DNA of 64,000 bases. Origin: Aliihoeflea sp. 2WW (GTDB lineage: Bacteria > Pseudomonadota > Alphaproteobacteria > Rhizobiales > Rhizobiaceae). The position numbers and the translations under genes are program-made. The notes beneath the pieces are model-generated. The model was not told the origin of the DNA, did no database searches, and saw only the letters and a list, made by a program, of their open reading frames with translations. The DNA is taken from positions 62,001 to 126,000 of the forward strand of contig NZ_AYOD01000021.1 of the NCBI RefSeq assembly GCF_000497755.1, read 5' to 3'. Below are positions 1-8,632 of the stretch, one piece after another; position 1 is the stretch's first letter, and each line of letters opens with the position of its first letter.

Positions 1-708
1 GCGCTCCTCAAAGGCCTGTCCGTCGAACTGATCATGAGCCATCTCGCTTGTGCCGATCAGTTCGCGCATTCCGCCAACGATCGGCAACGGCGCGAATTCG
101 CCAAGCTCAGATCTGTACTCCCTAAGAAAGCCGGTTCCTCTCTCGCAAACTCGGCGGGAGTATTCATCGGACGCGGTTTCCATTTCGATCTCGTGCGCCC
201 GGGAGCCGCATTGTACGGGCTCAATCCGACCCCCGGAAGGCCAAACCCGATGAAGGAGGTCGTCGGACTGTCGGCACGCGTCATCCAGCTGCGTGATGTG
301 CCGACGGGAACCTTCGTCGGTTACGGGCATACGAAGCGGACGGCACGCCCCTCGAAGCTTGCTACGATTTCGCTTGGATACGCCGACGGATGGCCACGTT
401 CCGCGTGCACGTCGGCCTTTTTCGACGATACAGCAATGCCGTTCATAGGACGCGTGTCTATGGACAGCATCGTCGTCGACGCGACCGACAGCGCCGGCAC
501 CCTTCGAGAAGGGGCCTTCGTCGATATCGTCTGTTCCGAACAGACGGTCGACGATGTCGCCTCGGCGTCCGGCACGATCGGCTACGAGATTCTCGTCCGC
601 CTCGGTCGCCGTTTCAGGCGCGAATACCGAAGCCTAGCCATGCTCGATGAAAGGCCCGGCAAGTCGGGCGAGCATGAGCTGTCATTGAACCGAAAAGTAG
701 AGACATGA
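1..708 (+). CDS. alr: alanine racemase, C-terminal part (start lies before the window)
   Basis: PLP-dependent racemase that interconverts L- and D-alanine for peptidoglycan or alanine catabolism; cytoplasmic. The frame is open from base 1, and the first methionine at 34 falls inside a typical racemase stretch (VELIMSHLACADQ), so it is not the start. The C-terminal beta-barrel domain is complete: SLGYADGW around 370-395 and GRVSMDSIVVD around 445-480 are the usual substrate-side motifs. The stop overlaps the start of the glutamate dehydrogenase gene by 4 bases (ATGA), so the two are probably translated together. An alanine racemase next to an amino acid dehydrogenase suggests amino acid catabolism, hence possibly a DadX-like role rather than the housekeeping Alr. 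Confidence 0.93.
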   Translation, partial: ALLKGLSVELIMSHLACADQFAHSANDRQRREFAKLRSVLPKKAGSSLANSAGVFIGRGFHFDLVRPGAALYGLNPTPGRPNPMKEVVGLSARVIQLRDVPTGTFVGYGHTKRTARPSKLATISLGYADGWPRSACTSAFFDDTAMPFIGRVSMDSIVVDATDSAGTLREGAFVDIVCSEQTVDDVASASGTIGYEILVRLGRRFRREYRSLAMLDERPGKSGEHELSLNRKVET

Positions 709-1973
709 TGCCCGAACACTCCCTGCTCGACGAAGCCTTGGTCCGCCTCGACGAGGCCGCCGCCCACCTCAATATCGACCCCGACGTCATCGAGAAGCTC
801 AAATATGCGCGTGAGACGACCAAAGTCCGCTTGATGATCCGCATGGATGACGGATCACGGAAATCGTTTCTTGCCTGGCGGTGCCGGTACGATGACACGC
901 GCGGGCCGACAAAAGGCGGAATACGCTTCCATCCCGAATCGACTGCCGACGAGGTAGAAACGCTGGCGTTCTGGATGACGTTCAAGTGCGCGGTGATGAA
1001 CCTGCCGTATGGCGGCGGCAAAGGAGCTGTCCAAGTCGATCCGCGAACCTTGTCCAAAGCCGAACTCGAACGGCTGTCGCGTGCCTATATCCAAGCGTTT
1101 GCGCGGATCATCGGGCCGGACCGGGATATTCCTGCCCCGGACGTCTATACGAACTCCATGATCATGGGCTGGATGGCCGACGAGTACGCCCAGATCGTGG
1201 GGCAGCACGAACCCGCCATGATCACGGGCAAGCCGATCGCGCTTGGCGGATCGCTCGGACGCGGCGACGCGACCGCGCGAGGCGGATATTACCTCGTGAA
1301 GCACTTGGCCGGCGATCTCAAGCTAGGCGAGACGATGCGCGTGGCGATCCAAGGGTTTGGCAATGCAGGGCAGCATATCGCGCGGCTGCTCGCAGCTGAC
1401 GGGCACAAGATCGTGGCCGTCTCGGATTCGCAGGGAGCGGTCTTTTCCGCGGCCGGTCTGCACATCGACCTGTTGACGCACGCCAAGTCAATCGGAATGC
1501 CGGTTGCCAGCACTGCAGGCAACGGAGGCCACGAGCGGCTAGAGGCCGACGAGCTTGTGGGGATCGAATGCGACTTGCTGGTCCCCGCGGCACTCGAAAA
1601 CATGATCCACGAAAACAACGCCGCCATGGTCAAGGCAAGTCTGGTGTTGGAACTGGCCAACGGTCCGATTACCCCTCCGGCGGACGAGATACTCGAAGCG
1701 AACGGAACGGTCGTGCTCCCCGACATTTTGGCGAATGCCGGAGGCGTTACGGTGTCCTATCTGGAGTGGGTTCAGAACCGGCAAGGGTTCTACTGGCCAG
1801 TCGAGGATATCCATCAACGCCTGCAGACGATGATGGAGAGCGAAGGCAGGGCGGTTTGGGAGGTCGGCCGAGAAAAGGGTGTCACTCTGCGCACCGCCGC
1901 CTACGTTCATGCTCTAGGACGGCTTGCCGAAGCCATAGAAGCGCACGGAACGCAGAGCTTCTTCACCAGCTGA
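705..1973 (+). CDS. gdhA: Glu/Leu/Phe/Val dehydrogenase (glutamate dehydrogenase type)
   Basis: Oxidative deamination of glutamate (or a related amino acid) to the 2-oxo acid with NAD(P). The protein has 422 residues, normal for the GluDH I / bacterial NAD type. The dimerisation domain carries the substrate lysine in MTFKCAVMNLPYGGGKGAV (K94, K106) and the aspartate in DIPAPDVYTN (about D146). The Rossmann fold follows with IQGFGNAGQH near residues 214-223, and the C-terminal ILANAGGVTVSYLEW motif is present. The ATG at 705 overlaps the racemase stop (ATGA); a second ATG follows at 708. Substrate choice between Glu and a branched-chain amino acid cannot be settled from the sequence. Confidence 0.95.
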   Translation: MMPEHSLLDEALVRLDEAAAHLNIDPDVIEKLKYARETTKVRLMIRMDDGSRKSFLAWRCRYDDTRGPTKGGIRFHPESTADEVETLAFWMTFKCAVMNLPYGGGKGAVQVDPRTLSKAELERLSRAYIQAFARIIGPDRDIPAPDVYTNSMIMGWMADEYAQIVGQHEPAMITGKPIALGGSLGRGDATARGGYYLVKHLAGDLKLGETMRVAIQGFGNAGQHIARLLAADGHKIVAVSDSQGAVFSAAGLHIDLLTHAKSIGMPVASTAGNGGHERLEADELVGIECDLLVPAALENMIHENNAAMVKASLVLELANGPITPPADEILEANGTVVLPDILANAGGVTVSYLEWVQNRQGFYWPVEDIHQRLQTMMESEGRAVWEVGREKGVTLRTAAYVHALGRLAEAIEAHGTQSFFTS

Positions 1974-2004
1974 ACCGCTGATTGCAGGCGCATGGAGGTG
2001 CAAA

Positions 2005-2733
2005 TTGAGGCTGTTGCTCACCCGGCCGCGAGAGCAAGCGTTTGCCTTGGCTGCAGCACTGCAAGCTGAGGGGCATGTCGTCCATATCGCGCCGCTGTTG
2101 AAGGTCGGACGCTCGCGTCACGATCGGGGCGCTCTCGAACAGGCGGCAGCGGTGATCCTCACGTCCGCGAACGCCGTGCCTGCCCTTGTCGGTCTCGATC
2201 TGGACGTGCCGATTTTTGCCGTCGGCCCCGAAACCGCCGCCGCGGTGAGAGAGGCAGGCTTCCGTCGCGTGGAAGCCGCGCTTGGTACAGCCGAGAGCCT
2301 TCTAGACCTGGTGCACGCGAGTTTGAGACCAAGCGACGGGCTTCTTGCCTATGCGAGCGGCCACCACGTCTCCGTCAACGTCGCATCCCGTTTGACCGAG
2401 CGAGGGTACCGTTGCAAACAAGTCGAGGTCTACCGCACGACTAAAGCCGGATCGCTCCCAAAGTCGGCTCGCCTCCGGTTGCTGGGAGGCGAGTTGGATG
2501 CCGTGCTGTTCATGTCGGTGCGGACGGCCGAATCCTTCTGCGAAATCGTCGCCGACACGGGGCTGTCCGGCAGTTGTCGATCGACGGCCTCTGTGTCGCT
2601 GTCAGGAAAGATCGATGCTCAGCTCCGACATTTGCCATGGAAAGATTCCCAGATTGCCGGGTCGCCGACCAGGGCCGGACTGCTTGAGGCCGTCGCCGCG
2701 CTCGATCGACGCCACCGAACTCGCGTCTTTTGA
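2005..2733 (+). CDS. uroporphyrinogen-III synthase-like protein (HemD family)
   Basis: Start is TTG at 2005, with a good ribosome site (GGAGG, 1994-1998); no ATG is better placed. The translation opens MRLLLTRPREQAFALAAALQAEGH, the usual HemD N-terminus, and shows VILTSANAVPAL, IFAVGPETAAAVREAGF and LAYASGHH, the three repeating blocks of the two-lobed HemD fold. Length is 242 residues, normal for the family. HemD closes hydroxymethylbilane to uroporphyrinogen III in heme and B12 synthesis. Its place here, 31 bp after gdh and away from hemC, suggests either a second copy or a HemD-like protein with another job. Confidence 0.85.
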   Translation: MRLLLTRPREQAFALAAALQAEGHVVHIAPLLKVGRSRHDRGALEQAAAVILTSANAVPALVGLDLDVPIFAVGPETAAAVREAGFRRVEAALGTAESLLDLVHASLRPSDGLLAYASGHHVSVNVASRLTERGYRCKQVEVYRTTKAGSLPKSARLRLLGGELDAVLFMSVRTAESFCEIVADTGLSGSCRSTASVSLSGKIDAQLRHLPWKDSQIAGSPTRAGLLEAVAALDRRHRTRVF

Positions 2734-2800
2734 GAGCGTCGTCAGTTCGATTGGCTGCGGCCGACGCCAATTGGCGCATCGGCCGCCGCCTCCAGCACCA

Positions 2801-4042
2801 TCACGGGAACAAGAGTTCGCGGTCGTCCCCGTTCTCGCTGATATGACTCGACAGGCCGAGCTGACCCAGCAATCCGAGAAAGGGGCGCGGCGGAAGTTCT
2901 TCCACGTTCGCCATTTTACGAACGTCCCATCGCCCGGTAGCTACCAGGATCGCCGCAGCGACGGCGGGAACGCCGGCCGTGTATGAAATGCCTTGGCTTC
3001 CCAGTTCTGCGAAGGCTTGCTCATGGTCGGCGACATTGTAGATGAAGACCTCCCGTTCCCGGCCGTCCTTGACGCCCTTGACCAGGTCCCCGATGCAAGT
3101 CTTGCCCGAATAGCCATCCGCCAAGGACGACGGGTCGGGCAGGACTGCCTTCACTACCTTGAGCGGAACGACTTCTAGGCCCTCGGCGGTCGTGACGGGT
3201 TTCTCCGAAAGGAGTCCGAGGTTCTTCAAAACGTTGAACACGTTGATGTAGTGGTCGCCAAATCCCATCCAGAACCTGACGTTCGGTATGCCGAGGACTT
3301 GGGACAGCGAATGCACTTCGTCATGCCCAGTCAGATATGCCGTTTGGCGGCCGACGACGGGAAGATCCCAGTCCTTGCCGACTTCGAACATCCGATTCGA
3401 CTTCCACGCGCCGTTTTGCCAGGACCAAACCTGCCCAGTGAACTCCCGGAAATTGATTTCTGGGTCGAAGTTCGTGGCAAAGTACCTGCCGTGACTGCCC
3501 GCGTTGATGTCGATGATGTCGACGGAATCGATGCGATCGAAATACTCGTCATGGGCGAAGCGCGCGTAGGCGTTGACGACACCGGGATCGAAGCCTGCAC
3601 CCAGGATCGCGGTGACGCCGGCGCTAGCGCACTCGTCACGCCGTTTCCATTCGTAGTTCGCGTACCACGGCGGCGTCTCGCAGACTTTCAGCTGATCTTC
3701 GTGGATAGCCGTGTCGATGTATGCCGCGCCCGTGGCTACGCATGCCGACAGCACCGACATGTTGAGGAAGGCCGAGCCGACGTTGATGACGATCCCAGCG
3801 CCGGTTCTGCGGATCAATTCGGTTGTCGCGGCGACGTCCATGGCGTCAAGTTGGTGCGCCTCCAGCAGACCATCGACCTTAAGCGCCGTCCTGTGCCGCA
3901 GAGAGGCGACAATGGCCTCACACTTCCCGAGCGTCCGCGACGCGATGTGTATGTCGCCGAGAACGTCGTTGTTCTGCGCGCACTTGTGCGCGACGACCTG
4001 TGCGACGCCACCAGCGCCGATGATGAGAATATGTCGCTTCAT
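2801..4042 (-). CDS. carboxynorspermidine dehydrogenase (saccharopine dehydrogenase-like)
   Basis: Makes carboxy(nor)spermidine by NADPH-dependent condensation of aspartate semialdehyde with a diamine, the first step of the alternative polyamine route. The Rossmann motif LIIGAGGVAQVVAHKC lies at residues 5-21. The substrate domain has ILGAGFDPGVVNAYARFA and a C-terminal GISYTAGVPAVAAAILVATG. I take the start at 4042 (MKRHILI), because the longer open frame to 4180 would run into nspC and its extra residues look unlike the family. Length is 413 residues, as expected. It lies 43 bp downstream of nspC and is probably the last gene of the ptsN-like operon. Confidence 0.92.
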   Translation of the reverse strand: MKRHILIIGAGGVAQVVAHKCAQNNDVLGDIHIASRTLGKCEAIVASLRHRTALKVDGLLEAHQLDAMDVAATTELIRRTGAGIVINVGSAFLNMSVLSACVATGAAYIDTAIHEDQLKVCETPPWYANYEWKRRDECASAGVTAILGAGFDPGVVNAYARFAHDEYFDRIDSVDIIDINAGSHGRYFATNFDPEINFREFTGQVWSWQNGAWKSNRMFEVGKDWDLPVVGRQTAYLTGHDEVHSLSQVLGIPNVRFWMGFGDHYINVFNVLKNLGLLSEKPVTTAEGLEVVPLKVVKAVLPDPSSLADGYSGKTCIGDLVKGVKDGREREVFIYNVADHEQAFAELGSQGISYTAGVPAVAAAILVATGRWDVRKMANVEELPPRPFLGLLGQLGLSSHISENGDDRELLFP

Positions 4043-4085
4043 TTCGAGGGGGGTATTCCTTGTTTCGTTGGGGTCGGAGGAAGGC

Positions 4086-5183
4086 TTACGAAAGGCTCGC
4101 TTCGTAATCGGCGTAGCCGAACTGGCGGATGTTCCGGATCGAACCGTCGAGCTCGCGTACGGCGATGGATGGCATGGCAACGCCGTTGAACCAGTTTTTC
4201 TTCACCATGGTGTAGCCGGCCGCGTCCTGGAACGAGATCCGGTCGCCGACCTTCAGCGGAGCTTCGAACCGGAACGTACCGAAAACGTCTCCCGCAAGGC
4301 AGGACTTCCCACAGACCATGTATTCGTGCGGTCCGGTGTTCGGGACAACTTGAGTCTCCTCGCGGTAGATGAGCAGGTCCAGCATATGGGCCTCGATGGA
4401 AGAATCGACGACGGCCAGGTGCCGGCCGTTGACAAGGGTGTCGAGCACGGAAACTTCCAGGGTCGTGCAGTCGGTGACGGCCGCTTCGCCGGGCTCCAGG
4501 TAGACCTGCACGCCGTAGCGCTCGGAAAATGCACGCAGACGATCACAGAGCGCGTCCAGGGGGTAGCCGTCCGCGGTGAAATGGATACCGCCGCCAAGGC
4601 TAACCCAGTCCAGGTACCGCAGGAGCTCTCCGAAGCGTTCCTCGATCCCGTCGAGCATCCGAGAAAACAGTTCGAAGTCGTCGTTCTCGCAGTTATTGTG
4701 GATCATGACCCCGTCGATCCGGTCCAGGACGGTTTCGATCCTGCCAGGGTCGCTTTCGCCGAGGCGGCTGAACGGCCGAGCCGGATCTGCAAGGTCAAAT
4801 GAAGACGAGGATATGCCCGGGTTGATACGCAGCCCGCAGGCGATCCCTCCCGCGCGAGGGCTGAAGCGATCCAGCTGCGCGACGGAGTTGAAGATTATCT
4901 TGTCCGCGTGTCCTACGGCTTCATCGATCTCGTGATCAGCCCAGGCGACGCTGTATGCATGGGTCTCGCCGCCGAACCGCGTCCGCCCGAGCCTGACTTC
5001 GTTCAGCGACGACGAGGTGGTGCCGTCCATATACGGCCGCATAAAATCGAAGACGGACCACGTCGCGAAGCACTTCAGGGCGAGCAGTGCCTTCGCGCCG
5101 GACTTCTCTCGCAGGTACGCGATCCGCTCCAAGTTGCGGAGCAGCTTCGCCTTGTCGACAAGGTAATAGGGCGTGTTCATCAT
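4086..5183 (-). CDS. nspC: carboxynorspermidine decarboxylase
   Basis: PLP enzyme of the alanine racemase-fold decarboxylase family that converts carboxy(nor)spermidine to (nor)spermidine, the second step after the dehydrogenase encoded just downstream. The PLP lysine is in ALLALKCFATW (K37), followed by TTSSSLNEVRLG, VMIHNNCEND, the glycine loop VSLGGGIHF and YLEPGEA. The C-terminal VCGKSCLAGDVFG carries the active-site cysteine that comes from the other subunit. Length is 365 residues, as usual. Its ATG at 5183 overlaps the upstream stop (ATGA), so it is translationally coupled to the unknown gene before it. Confidence 0.95.
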   Translation of the reverse strand: MMNTPYYLVDKAKLLRNLERIAYLREKSGAKALLALKCFATWSVFDFMRPYMDGTTSSSLNEVRLGRTRFGGETHAYSVAWADHEIDEAVGHADKIIFNSVAQLDRFSPRAGGIACGLRINPGISSSSFDLADPARPFSRLGESDPGRIETVLDRIDGVMIHNNCENDDFELFSRMLDGIEERFGELLRYLDWVSLGGGIHFTADGYPLDALCDRLRAFSERYGVQVYLEPGEAAVTDCTTLEVSVLDTLVNGRHLAVVDSSIEAHMLDLLIYREETQVVPNTGPHEYMVCGKSCLAGDVFGTFRFEAPLKVGDRISFQDAAGYTMVKKNWFNGVAMPSIAVRELDGSIRNIRQFGYADYEASLS

Positions 5184-6040
5184 GATTTGCTTCTTTCTCT
5201 CGCTACGCCTCTCGAAAAGGGGTCTGTCACTCCAAGGCCCAGGATTCTTCGCTTCATGGACCGCGCCGCCAGCGACACGTTGACGGAGGCCTTCATGGCG
5301 TAGGAGGCGGCGTAATTGGGCTCTGAGCTACCCCATACAGGGCTTTGCAGCATCGCGGGTGTGCGTTCAGCGAACCTGTCGGGAGCCGTGCGGAAACGAC
5401 CGAAGGAAATGGAGCCCATCCATTCGCAGATGTGGTCGGCCGGTTCACGAAGGCGGCCTAGAAGCTCGAGATATTCAGCTTGAACCTCGGGCGTCGATTG
5501 ACGCCGGTTCAGCATGTAGAGCCGATGAAGCTCGCTGGCGAAGAGATAGGGATCCCGCCGCGCCCGTCGCCAATAGACCCGTCTGCCGTCGGCGATGTCG
5601 AGGTATTCATCTATCGCGGCTACGGGTATCGCCTCTGGCGCGTGCGGAACGAACAACATAAAGGGATCGACGGCAATATCGTCGCCTGCAGCCTTAACGG
5701 TGGCCAAGCCCGGTCGTTCGGGCTTCGGCGCAAAATCCAGCACCTTCAGCAAGGATGCCGTTACCTGCCAACAACCCGCGGTCACCGCTGCCGCGTCTTG
5801 CACGGCCAGTCCGCACACCGTTACGAGGGCGTGGGCGATCGCCAGCTTGACGCAGCCGTGAGGCCCGTGTCTTCGAGCCGACGGATCCGCAGACGTCGTC
5901 GTCAATGAACGGCTGGTCCACGCTTCCACGATGTCGTGGATGGTGTCGACTTCGCAATCCAACGATTCGGCGATGTGCTCGTCGGTCACCGCCCCGTCGC
6001 GCCAAAGATTTGAGCGACCGGCGGTCTTGGCGGCGTTCAT
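5180..6040 (-). CDS. hypothetical protein in the carboxynorspermidine operon
   Basis: I do not recognise this 286-residue protein. It overlaps the EIIA-like gene upstream and nspC downstream by 4 bases each, so it is the coupled middle gene of the operon and very likely real. No signal peptide is visible, and only one moderately hydrophobic stretch (about residues 64-88, AIAHALVTVCGLAVQDAAAVTAG). The N-terminal 45 residues (DEHIAESLDCEVDTIHDIVEAW) could form a helix-turn-helix-like segment. The second half is rich in Arg and Tyr with a conserved-looking DHICEWMGSISFGRFR. The position suggests a role in polyamine metabolism or its control by the EIIA protein; this is inference from context only. 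Confidence 0.75.
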   Translation of the reverse strand: MNAAKTAGRSNLWRDGAVTDEHIAESLDCEVDTIHDIVEAWTSRSLTTTSADPSARRHGPHGCVKLAIAHALVTVCGLAVQDAAAVTAGCWQVTASLLKVLDFAPKPERPGLATVKAAGDDIAVDPFMLFVPHAPEAIPVAAIDEYLDIADGRRVYWRRARRDPYLFASELHRLYMLNRRQSTPEVQAEYLELLGRLREPADHICEWMGSISFGRFRTAPDRFAERTPAMLQSPVWGSSEPNYAASYAMKASVNVSLAARSMKRRILGLGVTDPFSRGVARERSKS

Positions 6041-6567
6041 GGCCGGCCCTCCATTTTTGCAGTCCGAGCGGCAGGCGCTGTCGGTGGCAGCCCGCCCGCA
6101 AGCTGGTTCGTGGAATGGTCAGAGGCGGTTTCGATGCGGGCGATGATCTCGTTTGGAGATGAAGCCAGGCGCATGCCTTCAAGGATGTCGGGATCCGACA
6201 ATACACGGCAGACGCGCGCGAGCGCTCGCGTGAATTCGGTGGACAGTTCCAATGGCGAAATAATCCCCAACACCACATCGACGGGCTGATCGTCCGGAGC
6301 CCGGAACCAAATGGGACGTTCCAGGATGACGAGCGTCGCGAATGGTTTGGAGAGGCCTCTTAGAAGGGCATGGGGAACGGCTATGCCCTTCTCGATTCCC
6401 GTCGAACCCAGGCTTTCCCGGTTGAGGAGTGCCGTCAGCACTGTGTCATCCGATAGGCCTGACTGGTTCGCAAGAGTGGCGGCGATCGCCCTGAGCAATG
6501 GACGTCGCGCTTCTGCAGTGGCGCGCACGAAGATGTCCTGCGGATGCAGGAGGCCAAGGATATCCAT
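6037..6567 (-). CDS. PTS EIIA type-2 domain protein (PtsN-like)
   Basis: Phosphoryl acceptor of the nitrogen-type PTS, with no transporter nearby, so a regulatory role is more likely than sugar uptake. The single EIIA type-2 domain (residues about 5-145) has the phosphorylated histidine in GIEKGIAVPHALLRGL (H66), preceded by ALLNRESLGSTG. An extra C-terminal tail of about 25 residues (GGLPPTAPAARTAKMEGRP) is Pro/Ala-rich. It is the first clear gene of a coupled operon leading to nspC and the carboxynorspermidine dehydrogenase. It is probably a paralogue of the housekeeping ptsN that sits near rpoN, which is not seen here. Confidence 0.88.
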   Translation of the reverse strand: MDILGLLHPQDIFVRATAEARRPLLRAIAATLANQSGLSDDTVLTALLNRESLGSTGIEKGIAVPHALLRGLSKPFATLVILERPIWFRAPDDQPVDVVLGIISPLELSTEFTRALARVCRVLSDPDILEGMRLASSPNEIIARIETASDHSTNQLAGGLPPTAPAARTAKMEGRP

Positions 6568-6748
6568 GATTTGTCTCCACGCCGGCCCTTGTCGGACCAG
6601 ACGACCGCGCCGCTATGGGCGCAAGAGTCGGTATCGGGTAATGCAATCCTGGCAGGCCCGGACGCTGAGCCAGGGGTCAGGTGGCGTCCGGGTCAGGGTC
6701 CTGCTTTGCGCAGGCGCGTGCCCTTCGGGGGCAGGAATGCAGGCGTGG

Positions 6749-7513
6749 TCAACATGCGCCGAACCTATCCATTCCGGCCTGCGAAGCAACCCCCGCCGAC
6801 AATTTGGGAAGACTTGCCTTGCACAAACCGATGTTGGATGCGCGATTCCCGTGCGCCGTCGGCGACCTTGACGACATTGCAGCGATCACGGCCGTCAGAC
6901 CTAGTTCGGCGACAAGAGCGGCAGCCTCGGCCGCAGTCGCCCAGTGCCTGACCACCTTCATCTCGGCGGGCCAACTGGTGTGTACGCGCAGAACGGATAG
7001 CCCATACACAACGACATTGACGCCTTGTTCGTCGCCACATGTCCGACGCCTGTTGTGGAAATACCTGCCGAGGGGCTCCGGTCCGAACCGGCCGGTGACG
7101 CCTGCATCGCGGAACGCCGCGCGATCGGCCGCCTGAACTTCCGCCGCCCAGTCCGAACGGACCTCAGCCGGAATAGCCCAGCTGTCCTCCCACTCTTTGC
7201 GCATCACCAGGATCTCCAGCGTTCCCTCGCATCCGATGCGCCAGGGCAGAGCCGCGATCTCGGTCGAAATCGACGCGGCTTCGGTGATCCTGCTCGGTCC
7301 GACGTTCATCATGGCCACACCGACCGTCCGGTCGCCGACCGCGCAGGCGCGGTGTCGAATGCGAATGGGTAGTGAGCAGGCTCCAACCTCGGCGACAAGC
7401 ACCACGGACATCTGCTTGCCGACTTCGGGACCGAACGATTGCAGGGAAGACATAGCAGGCGGACGCGAGGAAATCTCATAATACGCTCCATCGATGCGGC
7501 GCGCTGGCCGCAT
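6749..7513 (-). CDS. NUDIX-fold protein with a degenerate catalytic box
   Basis: The second half reads like the diphosphoinositol-polyphosphate-type NUDIX proteins of rhizobia: ISTEIAALPWR then EILVMRKEWEDSWAIP, AEVQAADRAAFRDAGVTGRFG, LGRYFHNRRR, VYGLSVLRV and VVRHWATAAEAAALVAELGL. The NUDIX box should carry Glu residues in the pattern REUxEExGU. Here it reads DRAAFRDAGV, so the metal-binding glutamates are gone and hydrolysis is doubtful. The first 67 residues are not family-like; the start may be the MMN pair at 7312, since no good ribosome site marks 7513. It is 182 bp upstream of the EIIA gene on the same strand and may share its transcript. Confidence 0.6.
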   Translation of the reverse strand: MRPARRIDGAYYEISSRPPAMSSLQSFGPEVGKQMSVVLVAEVGACSLPIRIRHRACAVGDRTVGVAMMNVGPSRITEAASISTEIAALPWRIGCEGTLEILVMRKEWEDSWAIPAEVRSDWAAEVQAADRAAFRDAGVTGRFGPEPLGRYFHNRRRTCGDEQGVNVVVYGLSVLRVHTSWPAEMKVVRHWATAAEAAALVAELGLTAVIAAMSSRSPTAHGNRASNIGLCKASLPKLSAGVASQAGMDRFGAC

Positions 7514-7940
7514 GTGTAGACCGCGATGTGGGCGAGAGTTCCCGGAGAGGCTCAGGTGCGGAATTCTGGTTGAGGAAGCCTGCTCCGGGAGGGAACGCGT
7601 CCCTTACCGGCAAGCCTCGACACCTTGATGAACGTCCTCATGCACATGGCGCTTACATAGCCGTTCGGATTGTCACTTTGCAGGTGACGTTATGTCGCTC
7701 GCGAAGCTCTGGTCGGGATCGATGAAGGTTTGACTTTGGTGCGGACCTCCTTTCAGTGGGGGTATGACCAAGTTGTCACAGATCATCCGGCTTCGCTTCC
7801 GCAAGCGGCCCCAAATCGGCCACTAGCCCTGGCTCGTCTGCGCTGAGCGCGACAGGCCAGGGAACAACGAAAAGTTTGTTCAAGCAGCGCGGCGGGTGCA
7901 GGGCATCCGCACGTCGCGCATCGCCGGAAAGGATCTGTTT
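7514..7940. other. intergenic stretch between divergent genes
   Basis: No coding frame here has a start, ribosome site and protein-like composition together. It separates the NUDIX-like gene (minus) from a small basic protein gene (plus), so promoters for both should lie here. I see no clear operator or hairpin. Confidence 0.4.
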
Positions 7941-8063
7941 ATGACCAAGAGAAATGGCAACAGGGAAGCGCGTAAGCCCAAGCAGGACAAGAAGAAGGAG
8001 CAAAAGTCCAGTTCCGTTTCGGAACTGGCGGCAGGGTTGTCCGTGACGCCGAGGCGCAAGTGA
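7941..8063 (+). CDS. small basic protein, 40 residues
   Basis: This short gene starts with ATG at 7941 behind a good ribosome site (GGAAAGGAT, 7926-7934). The product is MTKRNGNREARKPKQDKKKE at the N-terminus and continues to a Ser-rich middle and an Arg/Lys end. I recall similar 30-60 residue Lys-rich proteins with an MTKRNGNREAKKPK start in many rhizobia; their function is unknown. A hairpin 7 bases after the stop supports a real transcription unit. It may bind nucleic acid because of its charge, but nothing more can be said. Confidence 0.7.
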   Translation: MTKRNGNREARKPKQDKKKEQKSSSVSELAAGLSVTPRRK

Positions 8064-8069
8064 GTTCAG

Positions 8070-8100
8070 CCTGCACGCGGCTATGGATGCCGCGTGCAGG
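8070..8100. terminator. strong hairpin between convergent small genes
   Basis: A perfect 12-bp stem (CCTGCACGCGGC, 8070-8081, with 8089-8100) and a 7-base loop. It sits between the small basic protein gene (plus) and a small membrane peptide gene (minus), so it can serve both strands. There is no clear run of T after it in either direction. Confidence 0.6.
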
Positions 8101-8113
8101 ATACCTGTTTGCG

Positions 8114-8188
8114 TCAATAGACGGCAAACGCGAGCAGCATCAGTCCGAAGATGCCTGTCGCGATGATAACGGTTGTGACCGTGTCCAT
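8114..8188 (-). CDS. single-pass membrane peptide, 24 residues
   Basis: ATG at 8188 opens a frame for a 24-residue product whose residues 5-22 (TTVIIATGIFGLMLLAFA) are one hydrophobic helix. The upstream sequence AGAGATGAATACTCC gives only a weak ribosome site. The frame remains open upstream, but the longer version adds residues that do not look protein-like. Its neighbours are short stress-type genes (DUF1127 protein, basic peptide). The function is unknown, and it could also be chance. Confidence 0.45.
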   Translation of the reverse strand: MDTVTTVIIATGIFGLMLLAFAVY

Positions 8189-8241
8189 GGAGTATTCATC
8201 TCTATCTAATTGCGAAACGGCCACTGGGCCTTGGACGACTG

Positions 8242-8421
8242 CTACTTTTCGAGGGAGCCTCGTTTGACCGTCCTTGCAATGTCGTTTCTGATGAGCCCGA
8301 TATCCCAAAGTTCCCGGTCACTGAGCGCCTCAAGTTCCTTGATGGCTTTCCTGTGCCGCCATCGATGAACGCCGAGGGCGATTAGGCTGCGAATTGGCGA
8401 TCTGGATCTGTAATCCGACAT
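8242..8421 (-). CDS. DUF1127 protein
   Basis: Small basic protein of 59 residues with the DUF1127 signature near the C-terminus: WRHRKAIKELEALSDRELWDIGLIRNDIARTVKRG (residues about 21-55), matching the family pattern of a helix followed by LSDReLkDIGLsRsdI. I set the start at 8421 (MSDYRSRSP) behind CGGAGAACCGC; the open frame continues to 8526 without supporting features. In rhizobia such Arg-rich proteins take part in post-transcriptional control linked to phosphate and carbon metabolism and bind RNA. Here it stands alone. Confidence 0.88.
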   Translation of the reverse strand: MSDYRSRSPIRSLIALGVHRWRHRKAIKELEALSDRELWDIGLIRNDIARTVKRGSLEK

Positions 8422-8632
8422 GCGGTTCTCCGTGATGAAGGCGCACGCTGCCGCGACGTAGTCGCGGGCACTTTGAACGGTTATCCGGACAGCCCGGCAA
8501 CGGCCGTGCGACGCCGTCGCCGACATGGCGTCGGGATGCGAAGGTCGTCACCCCGGCGGACTGGCTGCTAGGCCCGCCGCCGGGGCGGAACCCGGGTCAG
8601 CAGCGGGCCTGATCGGATCAACGAACCCACAA

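Noticed and set aside
3251-4189. Plus-strand open frame of 312 residues
   Set aside because: Antisense of the carboxynorspermidine dehydrogenase, whose motifs and codon pattern are clear.
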